From Algoriphagus lutimaris (GTDB taxonomy: Bacteria; Bacteroidota; Bacteroidia; Cytophagales; Cyclobacteriaceae), in the NCBI RefSeq assembly GCF_017051705.1, contig NZ_JAFIDJ010000001.1, positions 2,199,786-2,263,785 of the forward strand: a stretch of DNA of 64,000 bases. The letters are read 5' to 3'. Shown here in pieces: positions 59,801-64,000 of this stretch (position 1 is the first letter of the stretch; each line of letters starts with the position of its first letter). A model generated the notes under the pieces. The model searched no databases, was not told the DNA's origin, and saw only the letters and a list, made by a program, of their open reading frames with translations. The translations under genes were made by a program, and so were the position numbers.

Positions 59801-61499
59801 TGAAATTCTAGGCACAGGAATAGTAGACAATGGAAGGTTACGAATCAACTACCTGAATACTAATTACCAGTTGAATGGAAGCATTGCATTTATTCCCAAT
59901 CAAATAAACTTTAAAGACTTGATCCTACAGGATGTGAATGGAAACATGGCTAATCTAAAAGGAGGAATCAACCATAATGGATTCAAGGATTTTTATTTGA
60001 ATATCAATTCCAGCCTCACCAATTTTCAGGTTCTCAATACCACTTCCCGCGACAATGAAACATTTTATGGAAATGCCTACGTGACAGGAACCATTGACTT
60101 TTTGGGTAGCACAACCAATTTAGACATCAACGCAAGAGCAACCAGCCAACCCAATACCAGGATTTTCATTCCTTTGACAGATGATAATCGAATAGCGCAG
60201 GAGGATTTTATCCATATTATCAATATTCAGGATACCGTACGAATCCGTGAGGTAAATGAAGAGATCAATAGACTGGAGATTGAAAACATTCGGATGAACT
60301 TCATACTGGACGTTACACCGGATGCATTGGCAGAAATCATTATAGACCCCAGAACAGAGGAAGGGATTTCTGGAAGGGGAAGAGGGGTATTGACCTTAAA
60401 TGTGGATACGCAAGGAAATTTCTCCCTGACTGGCAATTATGAAATCACCGAAGGGAAATACAACTTCTCACTTTATAATATTGTAAAAAAACAGTTTAAT
60501 ATTCGACCAGGAGGAAGAATAACCTGGTATGGAGATCCTTATGAAGGGGTTATGAATTTAGTTGCAGAATATGAGGACAATGTATCCATTCAACCCCTAT
60601 TGAATTCGACCACCGCTACCGATCCTGATAACACCCAATCTAATAGACGATACCCTGTCAAAGTGATAATGGATTTAGAAGGAGCTTTATTATCTCCTGA
60701 CATCAATTTTGGGTTTGACTTTTCCCAATTTCCTTCCAATGGAGATATCCAAACGACTATATCAGCCTTTCAAAACAGAATTGCAAATGATGAGCAGGAA
60801 AAAAACAGACAGGTGTTTTCTGTCATTATGAGTCGATCCTTTTCTCCTGAAGGCCAGTTTTCTGGAGTAACAAACATCTCCTCAAGTTTAGGTCAGCTAC
60901 TTTCTTCTCAACTCAATTCATTTTTAGGGCAAGTGGACAAAAATCTTGAAATTGATGTGGATTTAGCATCACTGGATGCTAACACTTTGGAAACCTTTCA
61001 GTTATCTGTAGCCTACACCTTTTTAGATGGACGTCTGAGGGTTTCTCGAGATGGGGGGTTTACTAATAACCAAGGAATTGCAAATGCCGCCTCCATTATC
61101 GGAGACTGGCAAGCAGAGTATTTACTGACAGAAGACGGGGTATATAGGATCCGAATTTTCAACAGAAATAATTTCAACGTATTTACCTCCTTATCACTTT
61201 CAAAAAACGTGGCAACCTACGGAGTTTCTGTCTCCCAAAATGTCTCTTTCAACTCTTTTTCTGAGCTTTTCCAGAAATTGACCAGGAAGAAAGATGAAAA
61301 ACTCCGAATCAATGACACAGATGATTTCCTTCGTTATAATTATGAAAATGGAGAAAATTGGACTCCGATCAATTTAGAGAATCTGGAAAATAGATTGGAC
61401 TCCTTAGAGCGAATTCGCCAATCCAATCCTGTTCCTGATTCTATACCCGCAAAGAAAGATTCTCTAAACATTTTCATTCAAAACAAGCTTTTCAAATAA
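56874..61499 (+). CDS. tamB: Translocation and assembly module protein TamB
   Basis: A protein of about 1541 residues, anchored by one N-terminal membrane segment (FRIILWLVFSVLLLLIFLATS) and then almost wholly beta-strand. This is the long periplasmic beta-taco groove proposed to carry lipids or assist outer membrane protein insertion. The C-terminal DUF490 region (about 1080-1460) includes ITEGKYNFSLYNIVKKQFNIRPGGRITWYGDPYEGVMNL. No in-frame ATG exists before the anchor. I chose TTG 56874 (MHKAFRIILWL); TTG codons at 56844 or 56835 are alternatives that would overlap the tsaD start. The very C-terminus is polar (RQSNPVPDSIPAKKDS). No adjacent TamA/BamA gene is seen. Confidence 0.88.
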   Translation: MHKAFRIILWLVFSVLLLLIFLATSLQVTFIQNWALDKVTNYINERSDFKTDIGKITLNWWDAVKLQDVKILDHKDSLMIGSESIEVDFDLNSLLTPGNPSLQEVRLFRPDLHLITHPEDSLMNLNLWILQISEIFGSGSNSGGGAKFEIGNIQIRNGTVYIENLSYEPFEVGFDYNHLKFDGVFCNAENFYVEGGELGVNVKMITGVESSSELEIKELKTDFKFSPKFMEFDNLSLKSDKTHIKDYLRFDMLTDSALSNFVTDVKITARMEESKLNLTDLRKFAPTLPQIEDEIYLFGEVIGTIADFKSEEFLIRLGEKTALFGAFELEGLPDIEDTYINLSLQNSTVLAKDLAPYVSKEAQKQIFKFNTIRFNADFAGYLKRFSTSGDFKTTIGDIEGRINFDLVENIPSVVSRVTITNLDLGILAEDQEQFQKVSLDGNVTLKGNSRENILIGLDAQIDKVGFRNYEYSNITTDATYGLNLFKGNLDIEDPNLKMRATGLLNLNESIDSVRMQIDLDTAFLENINLTNKLNFLSGHLNIDTKGINIDDIQGIARFTDMALGFEDRFLELGDFNFQSLFAGGTRTMSINSDYLVAAASGQFNLEQIYQDLNVLLDQYIAIIINEPQPVADLETIFSETYNLDLNIRMFNVNPIVQLFEPDLYVSRNTILEGAFYQTPENTVFNFFTSIDTLKYQDKTAFATNIDFNTSKIINSEEILASFYIYSKAQQVGKSVEFSNLGLEAIWDQNKVALDFTLDQDSTQSSARVNANAQFSVQNTQINFAPSSLKVLDREWKFVDDNLITLTPGEIDFSNVKIYNENQFIALEGVISEDPAKELQLSINEVNVDILNTLVPQEFEGTANGVLKVEDVYESPLLQGDISIDSLRINSFLIGNLRGTANLDGENLALNLSNTRNGKKTIDMNGNIELENQDIHIDAILSETNLLILEPFLSKYVSQMGGNVTGDFQIRGTTKDPEILGTGIVDNGRLRINYLNTNYQLNGSIAFIPNQINFKDLILQDVNGNMANLKGGINHNGFKDFYLNINSSLTNFQVLNTTSRDNETFYGNAYVTGTIDFLGSTTNLDINARATSQPNTRIFIPLTDDNRIAQEDFIHIINIQDTVRIREVNEEINRLEIENIRMNFILDVTPDALAEIIIDPRTEEGISGRGRGVLTLNVDTQGNFSLTGNYEITEGKYNFSLYNIVKKQFNIRPGGRITWYGDPYEGVMNLVAEYEDNVSIQPLLNSTTATDPDNTQSNRRYPVKVIMDLEGALLSPDINFGFDFSQFPSNGDIQTTISAFQNRIANDEQEKNRQVFSVIMSRSFSPEGQFSGVTNISSSLGQLLSSQLNSFLGQVDKNLEIDVDLASLDANTLETFQLSVAYTFLDGRLRVSRDGGFTNNQGIANAASIIGDWQAEYLLTEDGVYRIRIFNRNNFNVFTSLSLSKNVATYGVSVSQNVSFNSFSELFQKLTRKKDEKLRINDTDDFLRYNYENGENWTPINLENLENRLDSLERIRQSNPVPDSIPAKKDSLNIFIQNKLFK

Positions 61500-61508
61500 A
61501 GTTTAGTC

Positions 61509-62807
61509 ATGAAGAAAATCACTCTTTTTTGGTTCCGTAGAGATTTAAGATTAGAAGATAACACCGGGCTTTATTATGCCTTGCAACAAGAAACAGAAGT
61601 ACTCCCCCTATTTATTTTTGACCGAAACATTTTAGATGATCTGGAGGACCAAGAAGACCCTCGCGTCTCTTTTATTTATGAGCAAGTCCTTCAATTAAAA
61701 AAAGAACTGGAAGATAAAGGGAGTACTCTTTTGATAAAATATGGGACACCCGAAGAAGCTTATGCTGAGATTTTTGAAAATTATCAGGTAGAGGCGATTT
61801 ATACCAATCGGGATTATGAACCTTATGCGGTCAAAAGGGATCAGGCGATTGAACAAATGGCTAAAGAGCATGGTGCTACTTTTCTGACATTCAAAGATCA
61901 AGTGATTTTTGAGCCTGGAGAAATACTCAATGGGTCAGGCGAATTTTATAAAGTCTTTACCCCTTTTAGTAAGGTCTGGCTTCAGAAATTTTCAGAAACC
62001 AAGGTAGAACCGCTCAACTATTTTCATTGGAAGAACTTATTGGAAACCGAACCATTCAAGGAAGTCACCTTGGAAGAAATGGGGTTTAAAAGTTCAGATA
62101 AAAGTATACCTAGCTCCAATCCTGACGAAGAAATCATTAAACATTACGACCAAACCAGAAATTTTCCGGCCCTGGATGGCACTTCTCGTTTGGGTATCCA
62201 TCTCAGGTTTGGGACCATTTCCATCCGTAAGTTAGCACTGAAAGCAAACGAACTCAACGAAACCTATCTCAATGAGTTGATTTGGAGGGAATTCTATATG
62301 ATGATTCTGTATTATAATCCGCATGTGGTGGACAAGGCTTTCAAACCTGCCTATGACAGGATCCCATGGAGAAACAATAAAGAGGAATTTGATGCTTGGT
62401 GTCATGGCAAAACCGGCTATCCGATAGTTGATGCTGGAATGCGGCAACTCAACCAAACCGGATATATGCACAATCGGGTGAGAATGATTGTTGCTTCTTT
62501 CTTGACAAAACATCTTTTAATTGATTGGAGATGGGGAGAGGCCTATTTTGCCAAGAAATTACTCGACTACGATTTGTCTGCAAATAATGGAGGATGGCAG
62601 TGGGCAGCAGGCACTGGAACTGACGCTCAACCCTATTTCAGGGTATTTAATCCAGCATCCCAAACTGAGAAATTTGACAAAGAGTTGAAGTATGTGAAAA
62701 AATGGGTTCCAGAATTAGGAACTGAAAAGTACCCAAATCCAATTGTAGATCATAAATTCGCAAGACAAAGAGCGTTGGACACGTATAAACAAGCCTTGGA
62801 TAGATGA
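61509..62807 (+). CDS. phr: Deoxyribodipyrimidine photo-lyase / cryptochrome family
   Basis: A 432-residue protein that repairs UV-induced cyclobutane pyrimidine dimers using light. The N-terminal antenna domain begins ITLFWFRRDLRLEDNTGLYYAL. The C-terminal FAD domain has DGTSRLGIHLRFGTISIR, ELIWREFYMMIL, GYPIVDAGMRQLNQTGYMHNRVRMIVASFLTKHLLIDWRWGEAYF and SANNGGWQWAAGTGTDAQPYFRVFNP. These supply the FAD contacts and the conserved tryptophans. It fits the class I CPD photolyases. It lies 9 nt downstream of tamB and overlaps the DUF2027 gene by 4 nt. Confidence 0.94.
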   Translation: MKKITLFWFRRDLRLEDNTGLYYALQQETEVLPLFIFDRNILDDLEDQEDPRVSFIYEQVLQLKKELEDKGSTLLIKYGTPEEAYAEIFENYQVEAIYTNRDYEPYAVKRDQAIEQMAKEHGATFLTFKDQVIFEPGEILNGSGEFYKVFTPFSKVWLQKFSETKVEPLNYFHWKNLLETEPFKEVTLEEMGFKSSDKSIPSSNPDEEIIKHYDQTRNFPALDGTSRLGIHLRFGTISIRKLALKANELNETYLNELIWREFYMMILYYNPHVVDKAFKPAYDRIPWRNNKEEFDAWCHGKTGYPIVDAGMRQLNQTGYMHNRVRMIVASFLTKHLLIDWRWGEAYFAKKLLDYDLSANNGGWQWAAGTGTDAQPYFRVFNPASQTEKFDKELKYVKKWVPELGTEKYPNPIVDHKFARQRALDTYKQALDR

Positions 62808-63754
62808 ATATTGGAGATAAAGTAAGATTAATCAAAGGGACAGAAGAAGGAATCATTCGAAAAATTTCATCCAGTGGAAGAGTTGAAATTGAAATTGAAG
62901 ATGGCTTTATCATTCCCGCCTTAAAAAATGAAGTGGTAGTAATTCATGCCACCGAGAAAAGTTATTTCGGTGAACAGGAAAGTAAGTCGAAAGAGCAGGA
63001 AGCTCCCCTTCCCCTTTCAGCACCAAAAGACCAAGGTTTGTACCTTGCCTTCATTCCTATCAATGACCAAAGTTTAAGTCTTTATCTCATTAATGATAGT
63101 AAAAAGCCCTATTTGGCACACGTCTCCGAAGTTTTTGGAAATAACCACCGGACCTTGATGGCTGGAACTTTAGGGGTAGGTGAATCCAAAAAAATTGATG
63201 ATCGCCTCTTAAAAGAAATGGATGAATGGCCTTCCTTTTTACTGCGCTTTATTCCTATTCAAAACAAGTTGGAAACCGCATTGCCTGCTTTTGAAAGGCA
63301 ATTGAAAATGAAGCCAACTCAATTCTTTAAGCATTTAAGTAAGGCACCTTTGCTTGGAAAAAGTGCCTATGTATTTTCCTTAGAACAAACCACCAAAGAG
63401 CTAGATATACGGGCTTTGAATCAAGAACTTGAAAGCCTTCAACCTAAAGCCCGAGCGATTCCTACCAAAAAGCCACCAAAGTCAGTGGATTTGCATATTG
63501 AGGAGCTGACCCCTAATCATCAAGGAATGAGTAATTCAGCCATGCTGAAGCTTCAATTAGAGGTGTTTGAAAAGAATTTAGATCAGGCAATTGCCAGTGG
63601 AATGGATGAAATCACCTTTATCCATGGTTTAGGAAATGGAGTTTTGAGAAAAGAAATTCATCGTCATTTGAGTCAATTAGGAAATATTAAGTACTTTCAA
63701 GACACTCAGAAAGACCAATGGGGTTACGGTGCCACCTTGGTGAAAATTTCTTAA
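62804..63754 (+). CDS. DUF2027 and Smr-domain protein
   Basis: A 316-residue protein. The N-terminal KOW/SH3-like unit (IGDKVRLIKGTEEGIIRKISSSGRVEIEIEDGFIIPALKNEVVVI) and the central beta region (about 70-190, LYLAFIPINDQSLSLYLINDS) match DUF2027. The C-terminal Smr domain (about 228-316) has VDLHIEEL, IDEI-like strand MDEITFIHGLGNGVLRKEIHRHL and GYGATLVKI. Smr domains can have nuclease activity and share ancestry with MutS2 tails; the catalytic D-x-H and HG-x-G motifs are present. A role in DNA or RNA handling is likely but unproven. It overlaps the photolyase stop by 4 nt. Confidence 0.87.
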   Translation: MNIGDKVRLIKGTEEGIIRKISSSGRVEIEIEDGFIIPALKNEVVVIHATEKSYFGEQESKSKEQEAPLPLSAPKDQGLYLAFIPINDQSLSLYLINDSKKPYLAHVSEVFGNNHRTLMAGTLGVGESKKIDDRLLKEMDEWPSFLLRFIPIQNKLETALPAFERQLKMKPTQFFKHLSKAPLLGKSAYVFSLEQTTKELDIRALNQELESLQPKARAIPTKKPPKSVDLHIEELTPNHQGMSNSAMLKLQLEVFEKNLDQAIASGMDEITFIHGLGNGVLRKEIHRHLSQLGNIKYFQDTQKDQWGYGATLVKIS

Positions 63755-63757
63755 ATC

Positions 63758-64000
63758 ATGCAGACGAAGGTCTCCCCGATTTTTCAAGTTTTTGAACGCC
63801 AGCATTCCGATGCAAAAGGCCTCTTTTTGGCATTGGGGAAGCAGATTAAATCCAAGAAAGCAATTGAATTACTTGCCAAAATGGAATTCATGGAGCTTTA
63901 TTGTAATCTGCTCGGGAAAATCCACTTTGAAAAAGAAAGCTTGAAATTTGATATCTTTTCTCCTTTCAAGAAGTTTCAGAAAAATCTAAGGAAGATTCAT
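63758..64000 (+). CDS. Hypothetical protein, 5' part only
   Basis: The frame opens with ATG 63758, 3 nt after the Smr-domain gene's stop, and runs 81 codons to the window edge. The visible part (starting MQTKVSPIFQVFERQ) is rich in lysine and mostly helical (LFLALGKQIKSKKAIELLAKMEFMELY). There is no signal peptide. I do not recognise it. Its spacing suggests it continues the tamB-phr-Smr operon. Confidence 0.7.
   Translation, partial: MQTKVSPIFQVFERQHSDAKGLFLALGKQIKSKKAIELLAKMEFMELYCNLLGKIHFEKESLKFDIFSPFKKFQKNLRKIH

Overview
The window is one contiguous stretch of a Bacteroidota chromosome, most likely Cytophagales/Cyclobacteriaceae (an Algoriphagus-like organism). The evidence is: type IX secretion genes porU and porV, family-restricted proteins (DUF4494, DUF2092, DUF6515, DUF2027-Smr), an LpxH-type lipid A enzyme, a BlaI/M56 pair, roughly 40% GC by eye, A/T-rich gene spacers, sparse Shine-Dalgarno sequences, and promoter matches of the TTTG-N19-TAnnTTTG type. 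I see no rRNA, tRNA, CRISPR array, insertion sequence or prophage. The genus is an inference; the phylum is secure. Both edges cut a gene: 1-1170 (minus) lacks its 3' end and 63758-64000 (plus) lacks its 3' end.

Layout. 1-2240 (minus): an exported beta-propeller protein with a degenerate peptidase-MA domain and a FAD oxidoreductase. 2296-9368 (plus): a tightly overlapping operon of a metallo-beta-lactamase-fold hydrolase, phosphatidylserine synthase, the T9SS sortase PorU, its partner PorV and a non-catalytic M16 peptidase homologue. 9365-11646 (minus): a glycan-type operon of a sugar-nucleotide ketoisomerase-like cupin, a FemAB/GNAT-like protein and a GT2 glycosyltransferase. 11762-24606: mostly housekeeping and membrane genes (YigZ, a DEDDy exonuclease, NhaC, a second FAD oxidoreductase, Mpo1-like DUF962, a membrane-anchored patatin, DUF4494, DUF6515/DUF2092, an HD protein, a PAS protein with a kinase dimerisation domain but no ATPase domain, a dienoyl-CoA-reductase-like SDR, a lipoprotein). 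24653-31023: ahcY, birA, rsfS, ftsH, lpxH and an exported propeller-like protein.

31057-35293 is a probable inositol/sugar locus: myo-inositol oxygenase and a sodium symporter, divergent from a secreted (alpha/alpha)6-barrel glycosidase, with a LacI-type dyad between them. 35340-40205 holds an FKBP prolyl isomerase, then a sigma-54 response regulator/NtrY-like kinase operon followed by a GT39-type transferase; a perfect 16-bp palindrome lies in the divergent spacer. 40271-47566 has a lipoprotein, an SGNH esterase, a TonB-C-like secreted protein, a DPP-IV-type peptidase and an LpxH-like phosphatase/GT-B glycosyltransferase pair. 47582-49953 is a BlaI repressor with an M56 membrane protease, preceded by two operator copies that coincide with the promoter elements. 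50260-53506 is a GH63-like glucosidase overlapping rnhB. 53574-56844 (minus) is a tsaD-smpB-dead NlpC/P60-HNH-lipocalin-like operon. 56874-63754 (plus) is tamB, photolyase and a DUF2027-Smr protein.

The coherent themes are envelope biogenesis (PorU/PorV, TamB, LpxH, PssA, glycosyltransferases) and several protease folds that have lost their catalytic residues. I did not find a wholly new multigene system. The strongest unusual signals are the BlaI operator/promoter superposition, the NlpC/P60 pseudoenzyme, the MIOX locus with its operator, and several unexplained palindromes in divergent spacers.
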